In this document: piece by piece, positions 12,138 to 24,450 of the stretch
How positions within the stretch are numbered: the stretch's first letter is position 1
Layout: every line of letters begins with the position of its first letter
NCBI GenBank assembly: GCA_039654915.1
Contig: CM077600.1
Location: forward strand, 41,462,492-41,526,491
Source: Aquilaria yunnanensis
Lineage: Eukaryota; Streptophyta; Magnoliopsida; Malvales; Thymelaeaceae
Reading direction: 5' to 3'
Length of the DNA stretch: 64,000 nt
Made by a program: the position numbers and the translations under genes
The notes under the pieces: model-generated
What the model was told of the DNA's origin: nothing
What the model saw: the letters and a program-made list of their open reading frames with translations, nothing else
Database searches by the model: none

Positions 12138-13189
12138 TCTGTTTTTAGAGGTCTCCTCCCATCGACTGCAAAACAAGCTAGTAGCAGTTGTTGTACATAA
12201 ATGTAATTCCAGCTTGTGCCTGTATAGTATGATTGTGTTACGCTCTTGCTTGATCCTCAAAAGATTCATTCCATTGAATCGTTGCTTGCGTCTTTGCTAA
12301 AATAATGCTCATATGAGGAACATGCGCGTTTGTACGCTTATACACTGTCCCTAATGCTCGTATGAGGTACACGCGTGCTCATACACTGCCCCTTCTTTAA
12401 ATTACTTAGGCCTATCAGTTCTAAATGATGAAATTATCGTACCATAGTGGTGCTTACCCATTTGATAATGGCTCTGCAATATTGTAGCTAAAAAGGTTAG
12501 CGAGTATGTGCAGTGTTTCAACCAGGGCTAGCTCGCGGCTCTGATGCGCTCGTGTCACTGTCGAATGGCTTCATATTTATCTTTCATCTTTGTTTTCTTT
12601 GCTGGACGTACACTGGGTTATGGATGTACGTATGGAAAATCTGAGTGGGAAGGTGTATGTGGTGAAATGGGCACCTAGCAAGAAGGCTTGCATTCTTAAA
12701 TAGGAGTATTTTGGAAACACTTGTGGTTGGAACCTGGAACTCAATTTTGGTGATCAGGGTGCAAGGGAAGAGGGTGGTTAGGTCAACGATGCTGAGGCAT
12801 CGTCTCAAGCAGGTAGTTCTTGTAATTTTCGTTAGAGACTTATCGAGTGTGACCTGTTGTCTTTCAAGTGAATGCGAATCTACTGAATTAATCTTCTCCA
12901 TATCCTTAATTTTATTTTTCTCTTTTTGAAGTTTTTGGTTGGATTAAATGTAAATGTATAACTAGTCACCAATCATCTCTTTGTGACTAATTATCTTTTG
13001 ATCTAATGACTGGCGACCCATATTTGATCACAAGAAACATAATTGGCCATATCTAGAACATTTTTTTTCACTCTTAACTTCGCACATTTTCTAATAAAAG
13101 ATAATTATAGAGCAGTATTATCTGAAGAAGTACATGAATTTGATTTACTGCCTTCGATGATTTAAGGAAAAGTACCTTCGATGATTTAA
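12138..13189. other. 3' flank and intergenic DNA
   Basis: Likely 3' UTR of the DUF2062 gene in the first 150 bases; beyond that nothing recognised. Just before the next element there is an exact short tandem duplication, ACCTTCGATGATTTAAGGAA, seen twice at about 13150-13195. Confidence 0.5.
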
Positions 13190-13992
13190 GGAAAAGTTAA
13201 AAAAAAAAAATCACCATAGCTATAGACGGTGACTAATTTGATCACTATAGTTTTAAGTCATTTTAATTGCATCATTAAAGTTATAGTTTGGGCTTAAATT
13301 AGTTACTAATGTTATAGTTTAGTATCGAATATGCCACAAAATATTAAAAAATCTAATGATAAATATGAAAAATTGTTAGTTTTGAAATCTTGTGATACTA
13401 ATGTAACTTTTAATAAACTTTAAAAATTTTATATAATTTATTATTTTCATTTATTTTGTGTGCCAACCAACGTATCGGTCACCATCAGATCCGATATTAG
13501 TGATGGAGGTGATGTTGAAGGAGGTGGTGCTGGACATCACTATTTACAAACAAAAAAAAATCACGTACCAGGAAGTTGATGATAAAAAATACATTAATAT
13601 TAGATGAATAAGTTTCATTTGATTGAGATTCGGAGTTATTTTTAGTATCGAAATGTAGTGACTAATTTGAGTGTCATTTCTGGAAGGACTAGCGGCGGAT
13701 TTGATAAATGATAGAAGTGATTGTTGCACAAAAAATGAAAATGGTAAGTTTTACATAGTTTCTAAAGTTTGTTAAAAGTTACATAAATACCTTAAATTTT
13801 CAAAACCAACAATTTCTCACAATTACCGTTAGGTTTTTAATGACTGACAACATATTTTGTACCAAACTATAATATTAGTGACTAATTTGAGTCCAAATTA
13901 TGACTTTAGTTATGCAATTGGAACTACTTAAAACTACAGTGACCAAATTGGTCCAAATTCATAATTATTTTAAGTTTTTTGACACTTTTTCC
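13190..13992. mobile_element. Non-autonomous Mutator-like element
   Basis: The left part (13230-13340: ACTAATTTGATCACTATAG, AGTTATAGTTTGGGC, ATTAGTTACTAATG) recurs as the inverted complement at 13820-13960. That makes inverted repeats of at least 110 bases, made of phrases such as TCACTATAGTTTTAAGT. Both termini begin GGAAAA on the outside. The flanks GATGATTTA and AATGTTTTA agree at 7 of 9 positions, a weak candidate for a 9-bp target duplication. There is no coding capacity. The same style of subrepeated end occurs in the elements at 14824, 19871 and 26505. Confidence 0.6.
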
Positions 13993-14823
13993 AATGTTTT
14001 ATTATTAGTACGAGTTTATCTCTCGCGTTCGTGTCCTTTCGTTTGCCCGAAAGCCATCACAAAACCACCGGTCAAAATTTGTCCAACATGAGACGAATGT
14101 TTCCATCTCAACCTTGACACCTATGTTGTTTGCTCGCTGCTTGTGCTAACAATATCCTCTGTGAGAACTTAAATTAAACTGTTTTATTCATGAAAATTAG
14201 GGATAACAATTGATAGGTTAGGTATGACAATTTAAATGAACTTACTGTTTTATGTTGAATCCATATTTTATCCATCATTAACCGATTTTATAATTGTAAT
14301 ATCTTTACCATATCTATTTTAAGGTGAATAGAATCGAATAAAACTCATCTACCCATTTCATAATGCCATAATAAAACAGAAATGCTATAACAAAGTGCAA
14401 TAATAAAAAAATATTAAAATTGATCTTGCAAAGAAGCAATATCAATAATAAAAACAAAAATTGGCTAAGTCACAAATAAATTGTAAAGAATTTGTCTAAA
14501 TCAAATTAGTGAAATAAGCATGTACTTAACAATAAGTGTGCAACTTTGACACTTATTATAAAAAAGTGGGAACCTTCTGTGAAGCTTCGATATAGTCATC
14601 TTGTTTTGGTGTTACTATGGCACTTATTTATAATTGTAAGTAGCGAAATTGAGTAGGATGTTTTGTATATTATTATATTACTTTTAGAAAGTAGGATATA
14701 GGATGGGTAGACCTAAACCCAAATTATACCCACATCCAATTGGTATAAAAAAATAAAATAAAATTCACTTCTACTTCAAATCTATTTAATTCTAAAAATA
14801 TTCTATCTACCATATTTATATTA

Positions 14824-15415
14824 GACAGAAGTATCAAATTTGTCACTAATGTTTTGGATAGGGAGCGAATAAACCACTATAATTTTTTTTACCCAATCTC
14901 CCACTAATGTTTTAAAATGGGTCGAATATACCATTGACAATTAAAAAATAACAGAAAATAGTAAAAATAACAGGTTTTGAAATCTTAGTGTTATTATTCA
15001 CCTTTTAAAAACTATCAGAACCTTTGAGATTTTTGCTAAAAGAGGGTATAATATTTGTTACTAGCGCTTTAGTTCTGTTGCTGTCTCTGTTACCAGCGTC
15101 CCAGACCTATCACCAGCCTCCCTTTGTCTTCACTGTCTAATCTCATTATTAACATTCGAGAGAAACAGAGAGAGTCTAATTGTAAAAAATCTTTGAAGTT
15201 TGTTAAAACTTGCATTATCACCCTAAAATTTCAAAACATTAGTGCGAGATTGGGCAAAAAAATTTTAAAAGCCAATGACATATCCACTTTTAATTTGAAA
15301 CTTCAGTGTCATATTCAGCTCATTTTAAAACATTAGTGCGAGATTGGGAAAAAAAACTATAGTGGCATATCCGCTACCAAGCCAAAACATTAATGGCAAA
15401 TTTGATATTTTTACC
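14824..15415. mobile_element. Mutator-like MITE with perfect 9-bp target duplication
   Basis: 592 bases bounded by a perfect 9-bp duplication, TTTATATTA, at 14815-14823 and 15416-15424. The terminal inverted repeats are about 100 bases long. They share TATCAAATTTG, ACTAATGTTTTGG, CCACTATA and CACTAATGTTTTAAAAT between the left end and the complement of the right end. It has no protein coding. The 9-bp duplication plus long inverted repeats identify the Mutator superfamily. It landed about 18 bases inside the left end of the Helitron-like element. Confidence 0.85.
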
Positions 15416-18049
15416 TTTATATTATATATATAAAGGAGAAATCGAGACAATAGGTTGGAACCATTAATTATGAAACTTCTCTGATTTTTAAAAATTTTTT
15501 TGACTCACTCTTCAATGCCAAAATATTTTAAAGACCCTTTATTTACAGTTTGTTATTTAGATTTTTATTGTATTGACATCCTCATGAATCTTTATTAAGT
15601 TGTAATTTGGTCCTCATCTTTTATTTTTACTCATTTACTCATCCTAAATATAATTCTGTCTATTAAAGTAAACAAATAGATTTATAGTTAATCATTTACT
15701 CACATAATAATTGATATAATTGAACTTCTTATGAGGTTTATTATAGAGCTATTGTTATCAATTAGAGTATTATGATGATAATGCTATTACTATTATTTAT
15801 TATGTTTTAATGTTTCAGTTACTAATATTTGTTAGGCAATAATTTTGATCAACTAATTCTAGCAAATTTACACATTGAATGTGTGATTCAATTCTTTAAC
15901 CAAAATTTATTATATAATAATTATAGAAAAACAATTAGTATAAATTAGCCTAATCTTGTCAACTAGAAGAAGAAACAAAAAACATTTAAGTCTATATGAT
16001 GCCAAAATGGTTAGACTTTAGATATATCACTTTAGGAATTCTAATTTTATCCATAATAATTTTAATTCTTTGTTTTTCTTATTTTATTTTTTCAACTGAA
16101 AGAAACCTTTTATACTATCTAATACTTCTATCCTTTTTTGCATTATTGGCAATGGGTTATACTTTTTTCATATAATAGTTTGAGTTATTTTATAAAATCA
16201 TTTAAGATATGATTAGATGCAATTAACTGTGTTATTTTTAATTTTAGTACACTATTCTTTTCTCTTTTGTTTAGCTTAAAAAAGTTAATCTATTTTTTTT
16301 AAAATTACCATTTACATTTTAATTCTCTTTGCCCACTAAAAACTAATTTAAATATTTTTTATTCAATAATTATTAATATAAAAATATAAAATATAAAATA
16401 TCATCTCAATTGTACATATTTTTTCCCCATAATTTTGAAGAATTAATTGAAATTTTTATTTCCAAGTTTGATGATTTGAAATTGATATTTTATTTTTTAT
16501 TTGGTTTTGGGGAAAAAAAGAAAGAAAAATGTTGAAAATCAAACTCAAATTTAGATTTTGAATAGATAATTATTCTTTAATTGTTACATTCATTTCTTTA
16601 TCAGAAATTAAAAATAGCTATATTTTATTAGTGTATGAAATATAGATTTATTTTTAATCTCTTATGCATTATTATTATTATAAAAAATAATTAGGCAACT
16701 GTATATACAATTAAAATATATAATTAAAAAATGAAAATATATAAAAAATAATTAGAGGCAAAGGTCCGTTAACATCCCAAATGCAAACGTGAGTTCAAAA
16801 TATGGGAATCGCGCGTATTATAGTATATTCTAAAAGAGAGGAGTTTTATTATTCATCAACATTAAAACTTATGTGGCTTTTTTTTTTTGTTTTTTACTTC
16901 TTCTAATTTATGATCAAAACCCCTTTTTTGGTACTTGAATATTTCACATCTGTCATAATACTTCCCCACTTTCACCTACTGTTGCCAACTAGAGGGTAGA
17001 CCATTTTCTGACGGTGACATGATTATCATATCATAAAAATTGGTGAGTAATACTAACTAAAATAAACATTATAGGGACCCAAGAGTATTTTGTTCTTTTT
17101 TTTACATGTCCGCTCACTGTTTTAACTTTTTTTTAACTCTTCTGCAGAATGGACAAATCTCTCTTTTAGTCTCTAGATATAATATTTCCGCCATAATGGT
17201 CCCCAACTTTCATGATTTATCATAAACTTTTTTTTCCCTTTTGCTAGTCGGAAATTTTATATATACTATAAGTCAAAGGTTTTTAAGGAAAAGGGAAGAG
17301 GACTTTCTCGATCCTTAGTTACGAATGTGGCAGGCTTTCAGATGTCTAACATGAACTTTTAGAAAAATAAAATTTTTGATGACATATTTAAATTTAAGAT
17401 GATAAAACCTTAAATGAAAGTGAAAGACATGCTTTCATTAACCATATTAAATATCAAAATTTTTTTATTTTGCATGGTTTGACTCAAATTTTTAATTATA
17501 TAGGTTTCATTCAAAGTTTTATTTAGTTGAAACAGAAACACACTTTTCATAATATATAAGTGCTTTATATATATTTGATTTAGAGTTTTGATTAATTGGA
17601 GTAAGTAAATAATTTGTATTATGTATAAGTGTACGATTCTTAAAAGGTTTTATTTTATCACTAATTCATTTGTGAGTAAAAATCTGAAAAACCTATGAAT
17701 GTATATTATGCAATATTATCCTACACTATGAATGCCAGGAACTTTATTTATTTTAATGGTTTTATTGAATTGATTAATAGAATTGCTTTAATCATTTTTC
17801 ATTTGTTATCTTTAATGCTTTTTTGAAACTAAATAAATACATTTTCAGTTGACTACTTTATGTGTTTATAATTATTTATAATTACATTTTACTTAATGTC
17901 AAGATAAGTTTTTCTCATTTTACATTGTTCTGTTAATAAATTATATTGATTATATTATAGCTAATGTTAATATAGAATTTACCCATGCAACACGTTGGTC
18001 TCACATACCTCACTTACTTCTAAAAGTCATTTTTATTGTTTATTATTGA

Positions 18050-19830
18050 AGGTAAATATTTTTTTTTGTATTTGCCTCTTTTTTTTCCAGATATAATTGA
18101 TCATTCCTTAAGTTTAAATCCCTTTTCACAATGTGCTTGCAGTTTTTAGGGTCTATTTTGCAATTTCTCTAGTTTTAGGTTGTTTGATTAAATGTCAATT
18201 TAATCCCTAAGCTTATACTCTTTTCCATGTTAGTCCCTAATTTCCATCCATGTTTTATTTTGGTCCCCAAATTTAATAAATATTTAGCTAGATTCTTTCT
18301 ATTTATTTTTTTGGTCCCCAAAAATTTTATTGTTTTTATGTACTATATTCCAAAGTAAGACATTGGCTATCATAACTTATTTATTTTTGTGTTAAGCCAT
18401 TTTTTATATTCATTAAATCTTTTTTTAAGCTTTTAATACCTAATATTTTTCTATTTTCTATCTTAGTTCAAAATTTTTATTGTTGCTTTTCTTTAATTTT
18501 TTTAAAATAAAATTTAATTATTATAATTTACCTACTTCTATTTATGGTTTTGGTTTTAATATTTTTTTATTATTTTTATCTTTATTAAAGTAATGGTTAA
18601 ATTGTAAATTTATTACCATAAATTAAGCATAATTTTGTGTTTCAATCATATTATTTTATTATTTATGATTGCATTTTGCAGTATGAAATGTTGTTTACAG
18701 TTTAATAAAATAATTTGGTCCATAATTGGTACAATTGAAAGTGAATTTTTTTAAATAAATTTCTCATTGATATTAAAAATTAGAGTTTAACTTGATAAAA
18801 GAGAAAAAAAAATTTAGTGAATTATTTTTAATGAGAAAACTATACATTATTTTAAAATACATATGATGTTATGTTTCTATTTACCTAATTTAATTTATTG
18901 TTCAGGTTAAGTCAGCTTTAATCAAATTTTCTCATATTTTTAATTATTTGTTATTTAAATTTTTTATACTAAATTTATTGTAAAAAATGCCCACTACATC
19001 GTGCAGGCTAACATACCTCATTATAACTATATATTAATTGCCGACTTAAGGTTACTGTTCATGAACAGTGCCAAGTTTTTTTTTTCTTTTTCAGGACTAT
19101 CTATTTGGTCCCATTTTTTTGCAAGAAAATATAGTCTTGATGGCCTATATTGCAATTTTCTCAGTTTCTACCTGCCTCACTTTTTGCTGTAGTTAAATGC
19201 ATTTTCAGTCCTAAAATTTCTAACATTTACCATTTAAGTCACTAATTTCAACCCGTATACATTTTGCTCCCCAAACTTAATAATTGCTTAATATTCTTTC
19301 TATTTGCTCTCTTACTCCCCAAACTTCTTTGTTGTTTTTTATGTACAATATTCGAAAGCAAAATAAATTAAGCACAATTTTTCTATTTCTATCATATCTT
19401 TTCAATATTGATAATTGAGTTTTGTGGAATGAGTTATTTAATTCAAAATTTATATGATTTAATAAAGTAATTTTATCCATAACTGTTAAAATTGAAAGCA
19501 AATTTTTCTAAATAAAATTTTTCATCAATATTAAATATTGAAATTTGAATTGATAGAAAGTAAAATTTTTTAGTGAATTCTTCTTTAGTAACAAAAAAAA
19601 TATTCATTATTTCAAAGTATGTACATGTGTTATGTTTCGATCATAACTAATCATTTGAATGATAAGAACATGATATAAAAAATGTCAAACTTAAAATTAA
19701 AATAATGTAAAATTTTAACTTATTAGCATAAGTTTGTGACAATTTTTTTTGTTATTTATTATTGATGTTTATTTTAATGATAAATTTAAGAAAAAAATAC
19801 ACGCTACAAAGTGTAGGTAAAAAAAAAACC
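18050..19830. repeat. Diverged tandem duplication inside the Helitron-like region
   Basis: Phrases around 18155-18360 (TTTTGCAATTTCTCTAG, TTGGTCCCCAAATTTAATAA, TTTATGTACTATATTC) recur in the same order at about 19145-19355, and those at 18735-18880 recur at about 19490-19640. Offsets vary from about 755 to 990 bases, so the second copy has lost roughly 230 bases. Each unit is followed by a Helitron-like hairpin end. Confidence 0.6.
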
Positions 19831-19870
19831 TAATTCCCATTAATAGGCTATTTGTAGTGGTTCAAAAGGT

Positions 19871-20689
19871 AAAATACCAAAAAAGTAACTAAACTTTTGG
19901 CACTAGACAAATTTGGTTACCTATCTTTTAAGTCGTGCCAAATTCATCATTGAAGATAAAATTTTGTGCCAAATCGGGCATCAATGTTTTGAAATGGTAC
20001 TAATAACATGACCAATGTAATTGACAGTGTAAAAGTATCATCAAATGGCAAAATATTCTATGATGATTAGGTAGCAATTAACGGACAATTGTGTGGCAAA
20101 ACGACATGCCAAGTAACCAAAATGACATGAAAATTAAATTGAGACTTTGGATTTTGTTGTAATTGAAGGTTTTAGGAAGAATTGGCATGGGGAATGGACT
20201 CAATTTAATTCGATTGGCTCTAGTGCGATTCAAGTAAAAATTTGGAGGAATTAACCGATGCAATTCGAGGAAGCAACCGGTACAATTTCGAGCAGAGATT
20301 TCAAAGTGGAATCGAAGATGCCGCAATTCCTAGGCATCGTTGGACAATTTTGAGCCGAGATCGAAGAATAGATGACTGAGCAAAGATGTAATGGAGGGAA
20401 ATAAGAGCAGAGATGCAAGGAAGAAGAGATTCTGAGAAGAGACACTTTCTACCACTTCATTCATCGTCATTTCATCCGCAACCCTTGACTTTCTACCTTT
20501 TGCTTTTGACGAGATGAGGAATGCCACCTCAATAGCCCATTCGCCACTCCATTAACACATTATCAAATCTAATCGCAAAATGATGATTTTGGGCCAAACA
20601 TAAAACTTCAATTATGAATTCAGAACCACTTAAAAGATTGGTAACTAAATGTGTCCAGAGCAAAAAATATTATCACTTTTTTTTCATAC
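19871..20689. mobile_element. Non-autonomous Mutator-like element
   Basis: The left end (ACAAATTTGGTTACCTATC, TTTTAAGT, AATTCATCATTGAAG) is matched by the complement of the right end (ACACATTTAGTTACCAATC, TTTTAAGT, AATTCATAATTGAAG). The inverted repeats are about 110 bases. The interior (20090-20540) is less AT-rich and holds only short open frames without family resemblance. I could not find a convincing target duplication. Confidence 0.55.
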
Positions 20690-20719
20690 TTTTCTCTTTT
20701 TCTTAATAAAATTTTGTTA

Positions 20720-20990
20720 TGGCGCCTCCTATTAAACTAGGTGTATTGTCACTCTTGATAGTTCTAATCTTTGATCCAAACTTCTCAAAGATAGCATCAT
20801 TTCCCTATTTCATTAAGAAAGTCCAAGTAGTTTGACAAAAAAAAATGTTACACACTATAAGGACCACAAGCATCAATATGAACAAAATGGAAAAGAATGC
20901 ATTGTATTTGAGCAAGGAGAAAGTAGACTTATTAGCACACTTCCTGAGTGATATCCCTCAAAGACTCAAACTAAGCTAATTGGCTATCTG
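20720..20990 (-). pseudogene. Copia retrotransposon integrase remnant
   Basis: Read on the minus strand, fragments resemble the Copia integrase core: a phrase like VDACGPYSV near 20870, then TWTFLMK near 20830, then KIRTIKSDNT near 20740, which matches the family pattern (D-x-WGPY ... FLMK ... I-x-S-D-N). Several frameshifts and stops separate the pieces. No LTRs are evident. Confidence 0.45.
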
Positions 20991-21043
20991 CTCATCTTTC
21001 AAAAAGATGCACATCATTTTGATGCCTACCTACTCCAGTTCCT

Positions 21044-21330
21044 CCTGTTGAAGCACCCAGGCCTTCTACCTCATCTCAAACTCATAAGGTTGACTATGCG
21101 ATTATTTGATGATTTAGAGGAGGTTGAGATCTCTAAACCTTTAACAATGTGTGCATCTTTGTCCTTGAAACTAGCTATTAGGCAAATGAATGACTCAATT
21201 AAGTAAGTGTTGTATACTAAATAGGTTTTTGGCTTTTAAAGGTGATATGGTGTGCGGTGCCTGTGTCAAGCCTAATGACTACACTCAAGTATCCATCTAT
21301 TTAGGTAAGTATAACTCTCACCACTAGGCA
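21044..21330 (+). pseudogene. Partial copy (3' end) of the unidentified palindrome gene
   Basis: This segment is a direct repeat of 22023-22310 at an offset of about 980 bases. It begins with the final coding exon (LLKHPGL, RLFDDLEEVEIS, QMND) and continues through the 3' flank to TTAGGTAAGTATAA. The final part of the frame is lost (the stop comes early after DSIK). It is a truncated third copy lying head to tail with the copy at 21352. Confidence 0.6.
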
Positions 21331-21351
21331 GCCTTACTCCCTAAGCGAAAA

Positions 21352-22194
21352 ATGGCTTCCTCTTCTTCTACTCGATGGTTAAGGGACAAAATGAAAAATT
21401 ATTTGGCTAGTGTGCCTCTACACAGGAAGACCATATCCAGCTTTGCTATGCCCATATTAGTACTATGCTAAATTTTATGCTCAGAGTTGTTGATATATTG
21501 TCTGGTTTAATTTAGTTCCGTTATCTTCATGTAGGAACGAAAAAACACATTTGAATCGTATAATGTGATCGAGAAAAATTTTGTTGGGCATCACAAATTC
21601 TATACACTGACACATAAGTCAGATTATAATCAAGTCTTTCTTGGATGTTTTGGACTTTGACCTAAGGCAGCGCCAAGTTCATAATGAGATTTCCTTATCA
21701 ACTGTAATTGTTCGCTTTGATGATCTGATTGAAATTTACTCTTCAACTAAGAAATTCCAAGATATGGATCCTGACTTAATCCCAACCTTTAGTAAAGAGT
21801 TGGAATCAACCAGAAAACTAATATTAATAAACCTTTGCAAGGGAGGGGATAGGACTCCGCCAGATATTATTCATCTTATCAACTTCCTAAAAGACTATGA
21901 CTCCTTTATGTGAGTTTCTCTAACACCAAAAAAACTGAAATTCTTTTTTCTAAGTTTTGCTGCTTGGTAATACTGTGAACGTGAATTAATGAATTATTAT
22001 TTGACAGGAAATATAGGACTTTTCTGTTGAAGCACCCAGGCCTTCTATCTCCTCTTAAAGTCATAAGGCTAAGTATGCGATTATTTGATGATTTGGAAGA
22101 GGTTGAGATCTCTAAGCTTGGAACAAGGTGTGCTTCTTTGTACTTGAAACCAGCTATCAAGCAAATGAATGACCCGATTAAGTATGCGTTGTAG
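21352..22194 (+). pseudogene. Copy 2 of an unidentified spliced gene (plus-strand arm)
   Basis: I do not recognise the family. The copy opens MASSSSTRWLRDKMKNYLAS, then a probable intron, an exon after TTCATGTAG at about 21537 (NTFESYNVIEKNFVGHH), a long exon to 21909 (DVLDFDLRQRQVHNEI ... KFQDMDPDLIPTFSKELES ... CKGGDRTPP), and a last exon 22018-22194 (KYRTFLLKHPGLLSPLK ... FDDLEEVEISKLGTR) ending in TAG. The 21909/22018 junction is canonical and keeps frame. The link between the first two exons is not clean, so I call it a probable pseudogene or gene fragment. The protein looks soluble with many charged residues and no obvious motif. Confidence 0.45.
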
Positions 22195-23592
22195 GCTAAC
22201 TAGGTTTTTGACTTTTAGAGGTGATATGGGTGTGTGATGCCTATGTCAAGCCTAACAACCACACTTAGATACCCATCTGTTTAGGTAAGTATAACCCTCA
22301 CTCCTAGGCAAACAGTTTTACATAAACATCATAAAACATGTATTATTATAAAGAAGGTTAGCAAAGTAATAAGATTTGATACTTACCTAAACAGATTGTT
22401 GGCATAACACCTTTCCTACAATACAGAAACAAGGCATGAGTAAGAAACATTTAACTACTAAAAATGTAAGTACAAAGCTAAATTTCAAATTATAACTTAC
22501 TTGTATAGTATTCGGCATCTTTATCATGTAGTTCGAACATAAAACTGCAGAAAAATTTATGAAACTTTAAAATTACCAACTGTATAAGTTTCTCCATATT
22601 TACATTCTACTGATGGTCCATAACATTCCCAATGATATCACGAACAAAGATAAGAATTCCTATTATTTTTGTGAACTTGACATATATTTTCTTCTTTTGG
22701 TTGCTTTACCTTTTTGTATAATTAAGAACTCTCTGGGTTCCCTTAATCATCCTAAATCACTCAAGTTGGTTGAATTTGAAGTTAAATTTCTCAGATGGAT
22801 GTACATCTTTTAGAAGATTTTCAATCGCATTGTAAATAACACAACATTTAAAACTAGGATTCGATATCATCAATCCAATTTTTTTCTACCTCCATAGGTA
22901 GAATTAATATGAAATCCTTGTTTCAGACATTGCGCTCGAGTATCTATAATGTGATTGGAAATCATCCAAAAGATGTACATCCACATCCATTTGATATATT
23001 CAACTTCAAATCTAGCCAACTTGAATGGTTTGAGATGGTTAAAGGAGCTCAAGCAGTTCTTAATTATGAAAAGGGGCAAAGCAACTATAAGAAGAAAAGA
23101 TATGTTAAATTCACAAAAGTAATAAAAATTCTTACTTTTTGTTTGGGATATTACTCGACATGTTATGAACCATTCAAAGAATGTAGATGTGAAGAAACTT
23201 GTGCAGCTAATAATTTCAAAGTTTTATAAATTTTTCCACAGTTTCATGTTCAAACTGTATGATAAAGATACTGAATACTATACAAGTAAATTCTAATTTA
23301 AAATTTAGTTTTGTACTTACACTTTTAATAGTTAAATATTTCTCACTTATAACTTACTTTTGTATTGTAGGAAAGGTGTGTTATGACAACAATTTGTTTA
23401 GACAAGTATCAAATCTTATTACTTTACTAACTTTCTTCATAATAATACATACTTTATAATATTTATGTAAAACTGTTTACCCAGTAACAAGGGTTATACT
23501 TACTTAAACAAATGGGTATCTGATTGTGATCGTTATGATTGACATAGGCACCACACACCATATCACCTCTAAAAGCCAAAAACCTAATTAGC

Positions 23593-24426
23593 CTACAACG
23601 CATACTTAATCGAGTCATTCATTTGCCTGATAGTTGATTTTAAGGACAAATAAGCACACCTTGTTCAAAGCTTAGAGATCTCAACCTACTCCAAATTATC
23701 AAATAATCGCATACTTAACCCTATAACTTTAAGATGAGGTAGAAGAGCTGGATGCTTCAACAAAAAAGTCCTATATTTTCTGTCAAATAATAATTCATTA
23801 ATTTACATTCACAGTATCACAAAGTAGCAAAACTTAGAAAGAAGAATTTTTATTTTTTTGGTATTTGAGAAACTCACATAAAAGAGTCATAGTCTTTTAG
23901 GAAACTGATAAGATGAATAACATATGACAGTCCTATCCCCTCCGTTGCAAAGGTTTATTAGTATTAGTTTTCTGGCTGATTCCAACTCTTTACTAAAGGC
24001 TGAGATAAAGTCAAGGTCCATATCTTGGAATTTTTTAGTTAAAGAATAAATTTCAATCAGATCATCAAAGCGAACAATTACAATTGATAAGGAAATCTCA
24101 TTATGAACTTGGTGCTGCCTTAGGTCAAAATCCAAAATATCCAAGAAAGACTTGATTATAATATGACCTGTGTGTTAATGTATAGAATCTGTGATGTCCA
24201 ACAAAATTTTTCTCGATCACATTATACGATTCAAATGTGTTTTTCCATTCCTACAAGAAAACAAAACTAGATTAAACCAATAATATCACAACTCTAAGCA
24301 TAAAATTTAACATAGTACCAAAACGGGCATAACAAAGCTGGATATGGTCTTCCCGTGTGGACGCACACTAGCCAAATAATTTTTCACTTCGTCCCTTGAC
24401 CGTCGAGTGGAAGAAGAGGAAGCCAT
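23593..24426 (-). pseudogene. Copy 3 of the unidentified spliced gene (minus-strand arm)
   Basis: Mirror image of the copy at 21352-22194. It starts MASSSSTRRSRDEVKNYLAS at 24426, has the exon with W-K-NTFESYNVIEKNFVGHH near 24230, then DILDFDLRQHQVHNEISLS near 24140. Compared with copy 2 it lacks 2 bases after GGDRT (about 23925), which shifts the frame and breaks the protein. Its upstream flank (24451-26450) is not duplicated and looks like a leader/promoter region, so this may be the original locus and the plus-strand copies derived from it. That ordering is inference. Confidence 0.45.
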
Positions 24427-24450
24427 TTTTTGCTTAGGGAGTAAGGCTGC

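Larger units (their letters stand above)
14806..19833. mobile_element. Helitron-like composite element
   Basis: Removing the Mutator-like insertion at 14824-15415 restores a left end A|TCTACC...TATATATAAAGGAG, the form common at the 5' ends of plant Helitrons. The right end has a small hairpin (ACAC...GTGT at 19799-19814) followed by CTAA then T, the CTRR-T rule for Helitrons. Similar hairpin-like 3' ends also appear near 17995 and 19000, and a second 5'-like start (TATTCTAAAAGAGAGGAG) near 16830, so this is probably several related elements stacked or partly duplicated. No Rep/helicase coding remains. The interior is extremely AT-rich. Class and outer limits are inferred from termini only. 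Confidence 0.4.
21328..24450. repeat. Large palindrome: inverted repeat with arms of about 1.5 kb
   Basis: Arm 1 (about 21328-22858) reads into arm 2 (about 22916-24450) in inverted orientation, separated by 57 bases. Matching landmarks from outside inwards are CAGCCTTACTCCCTAAGC, the ATGGCTTCCTCTTCTTC gene start, GACCTAAGGCAGC, the last exon TATTTGATGATTTGG, TACTTACCTAAACAGA-type introns, TAATTAAGAACT and GATGGATGTACATCTTTT next to the centre. The arms are visibly diverged by scattered substitutions and small indels, so this is not brand new. A transcript across it would fold into a long hairpin. Limits are by eye. Confidence 0.85.

Noticed and set aside
12301..12380. Repeated ATAATGCTCATATGAGG and TAATGCTCGTATGAGG words as a possible regulatory array
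   Set aside because: There are only two copies about 50 bases apart. They are too short to interpret.
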